64,000 nucleotides of DNA from JAXGYX01 sp964487355 (GTDB lineage Bacteria > Bacillota > Clostridia > Saccharofermentanales > Fastidiosipilaceae). A model generated the notes under the pieces. It was not told the origin of the DNA. It was given only the letters and a program-made list of their open reading frames with translations, and did no database searches. Positions 51,556 to 60,235 of this stretch are shown here, one piece after another. Position numbers and translations under genes: made by a program. Numbering within the stretch: the first letter of the stretch is position 1; every line of letters begins with the position of its first letter. Location: assembly GCA_964487355.1 (NCBI GenBank), contig CAZAPS010000002.1, positions 44,594 to 108,593 of the forward strand, read 5' to 3'.

Positions 51556-52164
51556 ATGAGAAGCGCGCCCGGTATATGAGACCCCCGCGCGGTGGGCGCG
51601 CCTTTCTTTGATCCGGGTGAGCTGACGCATCACCAGGCAGCAAAGAAAGGAACCGGCTACATTTAAAATAATGTCGTTGATGTCCACAATTCGATTGTTT
51701 ACGCCACAAAATTTATTTAACGCGGCCTGAGAGCCTTCGATGAACAAGCTCGCGGCGACACACGATAACAAGACATAGCGATAGCGAATTCCACTCAGCA
51801 TGCGCACGAAAAACGCAAAAGGTGTCAGTATGGCGAGATTTCCCACAGTGTTCAATAGAAAGCGTTTTAGTGGTCCATATGATCCGGAAGATAGATAATG
51901 GAGGGCGATCTCGGCTGACTGTAAAACAGGGCGAAATGGAGTTTTCACGGCGCTGTTCCAGATATCGCGCCAACTCAGAGAATTGTCCGTCACAGCGATT
52001 GGCAGCGCTGTTAGGAAAAACACCAACACCAGGTAGCCGGCGAAAGCGGACCAAAGAAGTTTTCTACGAAAAGGCAGGCGCGTCAACATACCGACCGCTA
52101 TGACGATCAGAGAGAGGACGACACTCGCGATTAAAGCGTCTTGCCAAAACCAAAAATAATTCAA
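51547..52164 (-). CDS. VanZ-like family membrane protein
   Basis: A 205-residue membrane protein with about five hydrophobic segments. It matches the VanZ-like family in pattern (LVLVFFLTALPIAV; NTVGNLAILTPFAFFVRML; SLFIEGSQAALNKFCGVNNR then DINDIILNVAG). The family includes VanZ of teicoplanin resistance, but most members have no known function, and there are no van genes here. Start TTG 52164 has GGAG 6 nt upstream. Lies against the direction of its neighbours. Confidence 0.82.
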   Translation of the reverse strand: MNYFWFWQDALIASVVLSLIVIAVGMLTRLPFRRKLLWSAFAGYLVLVFFLTALPIAVTDNSLSWRDIWNSAVKTPFRPVLQSAEIALHYLSSGSYGPLKRFLLNTVGNLAILTPFAFFVRMLSGIRYRYVLLSCVAASLFIEGSQAALNKFCGVNNRIVDINDIILNVAGSFLCCLVMRQLTRIKERRAHRAGVSYTGRASHSK

Positions 52165-52242
52165 TCAAATCTCCGTTCCCACTGTCCGCCAAATCGGTGA
52201 TTTCTCTCTCATCGCGGACATAGAAAAGATCAGGTATAGAGT

Positions 52243-54114
52243 ATGTTTCATTTTAATCACACTACAGGTCAATTGTCAGCCATTTCACAAGATCAATTCA
52301 GATACTTTGACATAGCTAAAAACCAAACCGGTGATCCGCAGAAAAGAGAGGACATTGAAGACCGCTGGAAATGGGACCTCACCACTATTTTCGCGGACGA
52401 AGCCGCTTGGGAAGAGGCGTTTGAAGAGCTGCGCCGGACCCTTCCGCGAAGTTCGGATTATGCGGGAAAACTGGCGGAATCGGCGCGGACCTTGTTGGCG
52501 GCGATACGCGGCCATGAAGAGATCTCGCAGATGGCCGGTAAATTATATGTCCACGCTCATTTAAAAAATGACGAAAACACAGCTGACAACATCAACTCGG
52601 CGAAACTGACCCGCGCGGAAAGCCTGCTTGCGGAATTGAGTGGAGCCTGGGCGTGGATGAAGACGGAACTGACCGGATTGAGTGAATCGCTTGTCGAATC
52701 GTATATGAAAGATGAGCCTGATTTGCGAATGTATCGGCGTTATTTCAAAGATGTCTGGCGTTCCAAGCCGTATACACTTTCTGACAAAGAGGAGACTTTG
52801 CTCGCGAAAGCCGGGCAGATTTTTGACAACAACTCAACACTTTTCAGTGTGCTGAACAATGCGGATTTTGTTTTTCCAACGGTAAAAAATGGCAAGGGTG
52901 AGACGGTTCAAATCACCCATGGGCGCTTTGGATCATTGATGGAAGATCGTGACCGCGAAGTTCGCCGAAATAGTTTTGAGTCTTATTATAGTGTCTATGA
53001 ACAATTTAAAAACACCCTCGCGACCGCTTTGCGTGGTGAAATTCAGACACATAATTATCTTGCCGGTATGCGAGGCTTTTCCTCGGCGAGAGAAAGGGCG
53101 CTGTTCAACAATGAAATTCCCGAATCAGTGTACGATCATCTGGTGCTTTCGGTAAATGAACACCTGCATCTGTTGCACCGCTATGTGGCTTTGCGAAAAG
53201 AGCGACTCGGGCTGACTGATTTTCATAGCTATGATCTGTATGTGCCAATGGCGCAGGACACCCATCTGAAATTCACCTATGAAGATGCGCGTTGCCTTGT
53301 CCTTGACGCGCTGCGTCCGATGGGAACCGAATACATGAACGTCGTGAACCGGGCTTTCAATGAGCGTTGGATCGACGTTTACGAGACAGTTGGGAAGACC
53401 AGCGGGGGATATTCCAGTGGAACTTATGGAACAAATCCATATATTTTGCTGAATTGGCGGGAAACATTGGATATGGTCTACACTTTGATTCATGAAATCG
53501 GTCATAGTGTCCACTCCTGGTATTCTCGCTCAAGTCAGCCGTATGTCTATTCAAGCTACCCGATTTTCCTGGCTGAGATCGCCTCCACCACGAATGAAAA
53601 TTTGCTGACCCGATTTTTGCTTGACAACGCGACCGATCAGTCCGTACGTGACTATGTTTCCGCCCATTATCTTGACGGATTCAAGGGAACGGTGTTCCGC
53701 CAAACTCAGTTCGCCGAATTTGAGCACTTGATCCACCGGGCGGATCAACAAGGTGACGCGTTGACAGCGGATTTCCTGAGTGAAGAGTATGATAAATTAA
53801 ATCAGAGGTACTACGGATCGGATTTATCACAAAATAAACAAATCCGACTTGAATGGAGCCGCATACCTCATTTTTATTATAATTACTATGTTTACCAATA
53901 CGCCACCGGATTTAGTGCCGCCACGATGTTTTCTGAAATGATTTTGGACGAGGGTGAATCCGCGGTGGAACGATACATCGGATTCTTAAAGGCGGGCTCC
54001 AGCGCGCCGCCGATTGAAGTGTTGCGCGGTGCCGGTTTGGATATGACTTCGCGTGAGCCTGTCGACTACGCGATGAACACATTTGAAAAATATCTGGAAG
54101 TGTTGAGTCCATGA
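52243..54114 (+). CDS. pepF: Oligoendopeptidase F
   Basis: M3B zinc metallopeptidase cleaving short peptides in the cytoplasm. 623 residues. The zinc site is HEIGHSVHSW (His417, Glu418, His421), with the third ligand Glu about 28 residues later in AEIASTTNENLL. N-terminal WKWDLTTIFADEAAWEEAFE is typical. The start gives about 35 extra residues before the usual PepF start; AGGTATAGAGT lies before ATG 52243. First gene of a plus-strand series through the cobalamin-like genes. Confidence 0.93.
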   Translation: MFHFNHTTGQLSAISQDQFRYFDIAKNQTGDPQKREDIEDRWKWDLTTIFADEAAWEEAFEELRRTLPRSSDYAGKLAESARTLLAAIRGHEEISQMAGKLYVHAHLKNDENTADNINSAKLTRAESLLAELSGAWAWMKTELTGLSESLVESYMKDEPDLRMYRRYFKDVWRSKPYTLSDKEETLLAKAGQIFDNNSTLFSVLNNADFVFPTVKNGKGETVQITHGRFGSLMEDRDREVRRNSFESYYSVYEQFKNTLATALRGEIQTHNYLAGMRGFSSARERALFNNEIPESVYDHLVLSVNEHLHLLHRYVALRKERLGLTDFHSYDLYVPMAQDTHLKFTYEDARCLVLDALRPMGTEYMNVVNRAFNERWIDVYETVGKTSGGYSSGTYGTNPYILLNWRETLDMVYTLIHEIGHSVHSWYSRSSQPYVYSSYPIFLAEIASTTNENLLTRFLLDNATDQSVRDYVSAHYLDGFKGTVFRQTQFAEFEHLIHRADQQGDALTADFLSEEYDKLNQRYYGSDLSQNKQIRLEWSRIPHFYYNYYVYQYATGFSAATMFSEMILDEGESAVERYIGFLKAGSSAPPIEVLRGAGLDMTSREPVDYAMNTFEKYLEVLSP

Positions 54115-54139
54115 GGTGGCATGGGGACGGGAGGTTCGC

Positions 54140-55582
54140 ATGAATCAGATCGAGCGTCGTTTGGATTGGAACCGTCTGCTGACTTCCGTTCGGCAAAGGC
54201 CCAGCAGCGGTGTGGCGGTGTCGGACTCACGCAATGAGTTTGAGAAAGACTACCACCGAATCGTGGGTTCCGCGTCCTTTCGACGCCTGCAGGACAAGAC
54301 TCAGGTTTTCCCACTTGATCAAAGCGATTTCATCCGCACCCGACTTACACATTCGCTGGAGGTATCCTCTTTGGCGCGCTCCTTGTCACAGACAGTCGCA
54401 CAGGAGATTTATTTCCGCGGATTGGATCCTTCTCTGACTCGCGAGTTGACTCATGAAATGGGTGACCTGTTGCTTTGTGCCGGATTGATTCACGATATCG
54501 GCAATCCGCCATTTGGGCATTACGGAGAAACATCGATCCGTGACTGGTTTAAAATCAATCTTCCGTTGCTGCGTTATCGAGGCAAAAGGCTGAATGAAGT
54601 GCTCCATCCACAGATGATTCAGGACCTGCTGAATTTTGAAGGGAACGCCCAGGCGATCCGTCTACTGAGCAAGCTGCATTTTCTAAAAGATGATTTTGGC
54701 ATGAACCTGACGCTGCCTTTGCTGAACACCATTATAAAATACCCGGTGTCCTCTCTTGAAATGAAACCCCATCATGCCGACGTGCGTTATAAAAAATTCG
54801 GTTACTTTTACACTGAAATAAAATTGTACACGGAGATCTGTTCGCACACCGGCACAAATGGTTGTCGCCATCCCTTGACCTTCCTCCTGGAGGCGGCCGA
54901 TGATATCGCATATCGCACGGCGGATATCGAAGATGCCTATATTAAAGGAAGGTTCACTTATGGGCAGTTGATGGAGGCCCTTATGAGCACGCCCCGGCTG
55001 GACGTCATGAGTCATGATGAACAGGCGGACTACCTCTATCGCTGTGACATTTTAGACCAAAAGAGAGCGGAGGCAAAAGATAAGAAAGTCAATAAACCGG
55101 ATCTATACGCCATCCAGAACTGGATCGTGTTTGTTCAGGCGAGTCTGATACAGGAAGCCACCCGTTCCTTTTGTGATCATTATGACGCGATCATGAACGG
55201 TGAATGGTCGAGTGACTTGTTTAAAGGTACCACCGCCGAGCATTTGATCGGTGTGCTCGGAGACATCGCGGTGGAATTTGTCTTCACTTCCAAACAAATT
55301 ATCTCTTTGGAAATCGCCGCGAACAGCATCATCAAAGGCCTGCTGGATAAATTTTTACCCGCCGCGATCCATTGGAAAACCGAACAGCCTCGCACATCGT
55401 TGGAACCGCGGATGATGGCGATGATTTCCGACAATTATCGTTCCAGCTATTTTTCCCAAAGTGAGGGGAAGAGCGAGATCGAGCAACTGTATATGCGCAT
55501 TTTACTTGTCACGGATTATATCTGTGGGATGACGGATAATTTCGCCAAATCGTTGTATCGGAAATTCTATGGTATGGAATGA
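54140..55582 (+). CDS. dgt: Deoxyguanosinetriphosphate triphosphohydrolase-like protein (dGTPase)
   Basis: HD-domain hydrolase splitting dNTPs to nucleoside and triphosphate. 480 residues. RTRLTHSLEVSSLAR holds the first His (71) and GLIHDIGNPPFGHYGE the HD pair (His118, Asp119). The N-terminal NEFEKDYHRIVGSASFRRLQ is the usual start of the fold. I start at ATG 54140, 5 nt after GGGAGG; an ATG at 54116 lacks a site. 25 nt after pepF and 18 nt before the adenosyltransferase gene. Confidence 0.92.
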   Translation: MNQIERRLDWNRLLTSVRQRPSSGVAVSDSRNEFEKDYHRIVGSASFRRLQDKTQVFPLDQSDFIRTRLTHSLEVSSLARSLSQTVAQEIYFRGLDPSLTRELTHEMGDLLLCAGLIHDIGNPPFGHYGETSIRDWFKINLPLLRYRGKRLNEVLHPQMIQDLLNFEGNAQAIRLLSKLHFLKDDFGMNLTLPLLNTIIKYPVSSLEMKPHHADVRYKKFGYFYTEIKLYTEICSHTGTNGCRHPLTFLLEAADDIAYRTADIEDAYIKGRFTYGQLMEALMSTPRLDVMSHDEQADYLYRCDILDQKRAEAKDKKVNKPDLYAIQNWIVFVQASLIQEATRSFCDHYDAIMNGEWSSDLFKGTTAEHLIGVLGDIAVEFVFTSKQIISLEIAANSIIKGLLDKFLPAAIHWKTEQPRTSLEPRMMAMISDNYRSSYFSQSEGKSEIEQLYMRILLVTDYICGMTDNFAKSLYRKFYGME

Positions 55583-55600
55583 CACAGTGAGGAGAATGAC

Positions 55601-56140
55601 ATGTCAGTGAATGCGAACCATAAAGGTCTAATTCAACTCTATCATGGAGATGGGAAGGGAAAGACATCCGCCGCTGTCGGCGCCGCGGTCCGCGCCGCCG
55701 GCGCGGGCTTTAAAGTTTGCTTTGTCCAGCTCAACAAGGATGGCAGTTCCTCGGAATTAAAGATTTTGCGAACATTGCCCGGGGTGAAAGTGATTTCAGG
55801 CAAACCAACGAATCTTTTTACCTGGCAGATGAGCGAGACGCAGTTGGAGGAGGCGAAAGAGAGCAACAACGCCCATTTTATTGCGGGAATGAACTGCGCG
55901 CGGGAAGGTTTTGAAATGGTGGTGTTCGATGAGCTGTGCTCGGCGTACAACTTAGACTTGATCGACAAGGATGTGGTGACTCGTGAATTGACCGCGCGTC
56001 CGCCGAGCGTGGAGATTGTGTTGACGGGCCGGGATCCGGCGCGGGAACTGATCGATTTAGCCGATTATATTTCAGAGATTCGCATGGTGCGCCACCCTTA
56101 TGAGAAAAAAATTGAGGCCCGCCATGGCATAGAGTACTGA
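55601..56140 (+). CDS. cobO: Cob(I)alamin adenosyltransferase, CobO/BtuR type
   Basis: Transfers adenosyl from ATP to cob(I)alamin or cobinamide. The 179 residues have the P-loop HGDGKGKTSAAVG (about 15-27), FVQLNKDGSSSELKIL, Walker B-like VVFDELCSAYNLDLID (about 108) and the conserved end HPYEKKIEARHGIEY. All family motifs look intact, unlike the next two genes. GGAG lies 6 nt upstream. Could serve salvage of imported corrinoid regardless of the downstream genes. Confidence 0.92.
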   Translation: MSVNANHKGLIQLYHGDGKGKTSAAVGAAVRAAGAGFKVCFVQLNKDGSSSELKILRTLPGVKVISGKPTNLFTWQMSETQLEEAKESNNAHFIAGMNCAREGFEMVVFDELCSAYNLDLIDKDVVTRELTARPPSVEIVLTGRDPARELIDLADYISEIRMVRHPYEKKIEARHGIEY

Positions 56141-56217
56141 TCGGAGTCTTGCTTGACGGTGATTGATATCGCATGGTTTGAAAACAGGGCGCGGGTGAGA
56201 CAAGATGCGTCTAAGAG

Positions 56218-58749
56218 GTGGGTATGAAGGGAAATCAGCGACGGCCCAAACGGTCCGCGCATATAAGGGCGCCTGTGAATCGTTCTGAGGTCCGCGCGGG
56301 AGTGCGGGATCAGGATGTTTGTATCGCACTTGGCAAATGGGTTTTGTCCAATCTGCAGCCGCTTTTTGACGATCTGAGATTTCGTCTGGTACCAATCAAG
56401 TGCGCCGCTGATCGTTTTTCACTGAGTCCGCTTCACAGTTTCACCGACCGCGGCGTATTCTATGATGATTTGGAAATCGCTCTGCGTGATGGAGAGATTG
56501 ATTTTTCCATCAACTGTCTGGAAGAAATTCATCTTCCGGACAACGAATTCGTTCGGACCGTGGCGTACACCTCACGAATGGATAGCAGAGATCTGATTGT
56601 CCTGCGACAGGGAAGGAGTGTCTCCGAATTAACATCCGGATCGACAATCGGTTGTTATTCCGAACGTCAACGGTTTCAAATGAATCGTTTCATGCCGGAT
56701 ATGCGATATCGCTATACCGGCGGCCATGTCATGGACCGTCTGGATAAACTGGTCGATGGCGAATATGACGCCTTACTCGTCGCTGCGTCTGATATCGTGC
56801 GCCTCAATCCCTCAAAACATGATCTGACCTATCAGCCCATTTCTCTCGATTTGATGATTCCTCCGACCGGCAGGGGGATTGCCTGTATTCGAGTGCCGCG
56901 CGCCCGTTCCGGCATGGCGGAGTTGCTTGAGACAGCGCTGGACGATCCGATCAGCAGGGCCTGTTTCGCGATTGAGATGCTGGTCGAGACAGCTTTGGGT
57001 GAACCGTTCAATGATGCTGTCGGCGCTCACTGTGAAGTCAGGGAGAATCGCTTGTTTTTACGAGCTTTCAATGGAATGGGTGACCGGACGGACCCTCTGT
57101 CCGTGCAGGCCGCTGTTACCCGCGAAGATTCGTTGGCGCCCGACCCGGCTTTGTTGGAAATCTGTGTGCAGCAACTTCTGGGACAGGTGGCCTTGATCGG
57201 CGCCGGTCCCGGCAGAGCGGATTTTATGACATTGAGAGGAAGAGATAAATTAAACAGCGCTGATGTGATTATCTATGACAGTCGCAAAATGGATTCAGTG
57301 TTGACTTTGGCGAGTCCGAACAGCGAACGGTTGTATTTGGGACCGGATCTCAATGATTTTATGAGCCGACCGACTGAGACACCGGTGGAGGTCTTGCTGC
57401 GTGAGGCCCGTCTGGGGCGCTCCATCGCGCGCCTATATGAAGGTGATCCACTCTTGACCCAGCCCGGTTTTTTTGAAGCGATGGAACTTGAGAAATTCGG
57501 AGTGCGCTATGAAATTGTTCCCGGCGTGACCGAGCTGACGAGTGTTCCGGCATATATGGGCTTCGCGCTGCAGCCGTCTGACCGACAAGGAGGGTTGTAT
57601 ATTTTCACAGGAAAGCCGAAAAACATGCAAAACCTCGATTTTTCGTCTTCGGCGGGCAAGCATGAAACTTTGATTTTTTATCACGCGGTGATCGAGTTGC
57701 CGGACATCGTCGCGGAGCTGACGCGTGCGGGAATTTTACCGGACACGCCGGCCACGGTCGTCAGCCATTCGACGCTGCCGGATCAACGGTCAATATATGG
57801 AGCTGTTTCAAATATCGCGCAGTTGGCTGTCACGGAAAACATGCCACCCGACGCGACCTTGATTGTCGGAGCGTCCGTGCAGCCGAACCGTCGCTTATCC
57901 TGGTGGCCTCCGGTTGGCGCCTTGTCGGGTAAATCAGTAGCTCTGGTATTCTCACGTCCTGCGCCGTCGGACAGAATCCCGTTGCTGGAAGGCGTCGAAA
58001 CATTGGGAGGCCGCGCCGTCGTCATGGATTTGCTGAAAACAAAAATGGATGGCCGCTTTAGCGAGGCGATCGACCGGGCCATGAATGCAATACTTAATCC
58101 GGCGACAGGTCTCATCAATCGACGCTCTTGGATTGTGCTGACTTCGGTCCATGGCGTCAAAGCGCTGAGCGACTCGCTCACGCGTATCTCCGCGGATCTG
58201 CGAAGATTAAACCATACAAGATTCGCCGCGCTCAACCAAATCGTGGCGGAAGAATTGACCGCGGTCGGTTTCGCTGCGGACTATGTTCCCGAACGGCAAA
58301 GCCCGGAGATGATGAGAAGAGGCTTGAGCAATTTGTTGAAGACGAAAGATCAAGTCATTATAATTCGTGGATCTCGCTCTGTGTCGGATCTGTCGGCCGG
58401 ACTGCGGACATCGGGCGTCAATGTCATGGATGTCGCCGCCTATCAGACCATGCCGGAACTGCCCAATCGCGAGTCATTGCAAAGAATCCTGCGTCAGACA
58501 GACTATATGACATTTGATTCAACGGGAGGTGTCTTGTGTTTTCTTGACGCGCTGCGCAAAGCGGGCCTGTCGACTGACGATGTATGGCAGAACAATCTGA
58601 AATTGTTTGCCAAGGGTCGGGCGACGGCGCTCACGATTGACAAACATGGACTTCCGCTTGCGAATGAGGGCGGCTCGCTCGATGTGATTGACTTGCTGTC
58701 GAGCATGGCTGATTATGCGAGAAGAGAAGGAGATGTGGAAAGAATATGA
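56218..58749 (+). CDS. HemC-SUMT-HemD fusion protein with degenerate catalytic motifs
   Basis: An 843-residue three-domain protein built like porphobilinogen deaminase (about 25-320), uroporphyrinogen-III C-methyltransferase (322-560) and uroporphyrinogen-III synthase (570-835). The folds are recognisable: DGEYDALLVAASDIVRLN in the first, VALIGAGPGRADFMTLRG in the second, WIVLTSVHGVKAL in the third. Key residues are lost. The HemC dipyrromethane Cys position is Phe264, the HSxKDxP loop reads NCLEEIHLP, and the SUMT GGDPxxFGRG motif reads EGDPLLTQP. The frame is intact over 2.5 kb. GAGGTGGG precedes the start. Coupled to the next gene by an ATGA overlap. Whether any activity remains is unknown. 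Confidence 0.85.
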   Translation: MGMKGNQRRPKRSAHIRAPVNRSEVRAGVRDQDVCIALGKWVLSNLQPLFDDLRFRLVPIKCAADRFSLSPLHSFTDRGVFYDDLEIALRDGEIDFSINCLEEIHLPDNEFVRTVAYTSRMDSRDLIVLRQGRSVSELTSGSTIGCYSERQRFQMNRFMPDMRYRYTGGHVMDRLDKLVDGEYDALLVAASDIVRLNPSKHDLTYQPISLDLMIPPTGRGIACIRVPRARSGMAELLETALDDPISRACFAIEMLVETALGEPFNDAVGAHCEVRENRLFLRAFNGMGDRTDPLSVQAAVTREDSLAPDPALLEICVQQLLGQVALIGAGPGRADFMTLRGRDKLNSADVIIYDSRKMDSVLTLASPNSERLYLGPDLNDFMSRPTETPVEVLLREARLGRSIARLYEGDPLLTQPGFFEAMELEKFGVRYEIVPGVTELTSVPAYMGFALQPSDRQGGLYIFTGKPKNMQNLDFSSSAGKHETLIFYHAVIELPDIVAELTRAGILPDTPATVVSHSTLPDQRSIYGAVSNIAQLAVTENMPPDATLIVGASVQPNRRLSWWPPVGALSGKSVALVFSRPAPSDRIPLLEGVETLGGRAVVMDLLKTKMDGRFSEAIDRAMNAILNPATGLINRRSWIVLTSVHGVKALSDSLTRISADLRRLNHTRFAALNQIVAEELTAVGFAADYVPERQSPEMMRRGLSNLLKTKDQVIIIRGSRSVSDLSAGLRTSGVNVMDVAAYQTMPELPNRESLQRILRQTDYMTFDSTGGVLCFLDALRKAGLSTDDVWQNNLKLFAKGRATALTIDKHGLPLANEGGSLDVIDLLSSMADYARREGDVERI

Positions 58750-60224
58750 GCCAAAGAATCAATGAAGTGAAGACGTATGTCTCTTTGCCACGTCTGATGA
58801 TAGCGGGGGTGCGTCCGGGCGATGGGCAAAACACTGTCTATCAGGCAGTGTTGGCCGCTTTGGTGAGAAGAAAAATTCCGGTGCAGGTTTGGATATCCGG
58901 GCCCGACTCAACTTGGAGCGCGATGCACAACCACATTGCGGGCGGAGCGGCGCGCACGCTTGACAGCTGGCTTCTTTCGTCGGATATGATGCGCTATCTA
59001 TTGCAGCGTCATGGCGGATCACCTCGAATCTCCTTAATACAGGCGCCCGGAGGACTGTTTGACGGTCTGCCCCAGGGCTATGCCCGCGCTCCATTGGGCA
59101 GCGCGATCGAACTGGCTGAGGAACTGGATGTGCCGGTCGTTTTGGCGCTCGACGGAAGACAACTGTCGTTTGACAGTGTTCCTTTAATACAAGGCATTCA
59201 AAGGTACGTCTCCGAAAATCGGCTGGTCGGGTTTGTTGTGGCCAACACCACCGGTGAAGGATTTGAACAATGGTCACATTTGATTTTTGAGGCGTCCGGC
59301 ATACCTTGTCTGGGACATTTGCCTCAGGCGGAGGATAAGGGCGGCGCCGGCTATATGGATGAGAATGGGCAAATGGTCTGGGACGCCAGAAGCTGGATTG
59401 GTGATTTTGATCGGGAGACAACACGGCTGGCCGATCAGGCGGATCGCCATATCGATATAAAAGGTTTGATGGGGCTGGCAGCGGATGCCGAACCGAGCAT
59501 CATGTCCGCGCCTCCATATTTTATGAAATTAATGGCGGAGATGGGAAACAATGAGCCGTTTCGACTTGGTGTGGCCCAAGATGTCGCCTTCCACGATTAC
59601 AATCAAAATAATCTGGATCTATTGGTGGACATGGGAGCGCGGCTGATCCGTTTCAGTCCGATGCGTGACCGGATGCTGCCTCCGGATCTGGATGGCCTTT
59701 ATTTTGGTGGCGGCCATCCGGAGGTTGTCGCTGAGGAATTGTCGGAAAACGCTCCGCTGCGAGCACGAATTAACCAAGCGGTAAGAGGGGGCGTGCCGCT
59801 GCTCGCGGAGGCCGAAGGAATTTTTTATCTCGGGCGAAGGCTTGAGTCGGTCACGACCGGATTTCATCCAATGTTGGGCCTGATACCGGGAGACGGCGCG
59901 CTGCTGCGGCGCCCACCCGCGTTGTCCTACTGTGAAATGATGTTGCGTTCATCCGGACTTCTGGGCCCATCCGGAGAATCCATCCGCGCGGTGGCGGGCA
60001 ACCGAATCAGGCTGACCGAAGATGGTGGGTCGTTTCGAGTTCGTTTCCCCGATAGAGAGACACATACCGGTGGATACATGAGCTCGACGGTATGCGCCGT
60101 TTCGCCCAAACTGTTTTTTCACAGCAATCCTGACTTCGCCGCGGCGTTCTCAAAGGCATGCTCCGCGCATGCGACCGCCCGGTTGAGCGAAGGGACAAAG
60201 TCACTGGATATCTGGCCGGTCTGA
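58746..60224 (+). CDS. CbiA/CobB-like protein (cobyrinate a,c-diamide synthase fold) without catalytic residues
   Basis: A 492-residue protein aligning along its length with cobyrinate a,c-diamide synthase, which amidates the corrin ring using ATP and glutamine. Fold markers remain: APGGLFDGLPQGYARAPLGS (about 99-118), LYFGGGHPEVVAEELSEN, HSNPDFAAAF. The P-loop (residues 21-30) is GVRPGDGQNT instead of GxxSGxGKTT. The glutaminase Cys of AECGG is Ala356 (LAEAEGIFYL). The C-terminal HLH pair is KLF, and the HEFH segment is also gone. Start overlaps the upstream stop by 4 nt. Probably a pseudoenzyme. Ends 11 nt before the convergent SNF2 gene. Confidence 0.85.
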   Translation: MSQRINEVKTYVSLPRLMIAGVRPGDGQNTVYQAVLAALVRRKIPVQVWISGPDSTWSAMHNHIAGGAARTLDSWLLSSDMMRYLLQRHGGSPRISLIQAPGGLFDGLPQGYARAPLGSAIELAEELDVPVVLALDGRQLSFDSVPLIQGIQRYVSENRLVGFVVANTTGEGFEQWSHLIFEASGIPCLGHLPQAEDKGGAGYMDENGQMVWDARSWIGDFDRETTRLADQADRHIDIKGLMGLAADAEPSIMSAPPYFMKLMAEMGNNEPFRLGVAQDVAFHDYNQNNLDLLVDMGARLIRFSPMRDRMLPPDLDGLYFGGGHPEVVAEELSENAPLRARINQAVRGGVPLLAEAEGIFYLGRRLESVTTGFHPMLGLIPGDGALLRRPPALSYCEMMLRSSGLLGPSGESIRAVAGNRIRLTEDGGSFRVRFPDRETHTGGYMSSTVCAVSPKLFFHSNPDFAAAFSKACSAHATARLSEGTKSLDIWPV

Positions 60225-60235
60225 CTTTCGACCAA

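Noticed and set aside
51547..52164. Glycopeptide resistance gene vanZ
   Set aside because: Only family-level similarity; no van regulatory or ligase genes nearby. Most VanZ-like proteins are unrelated to resistance.
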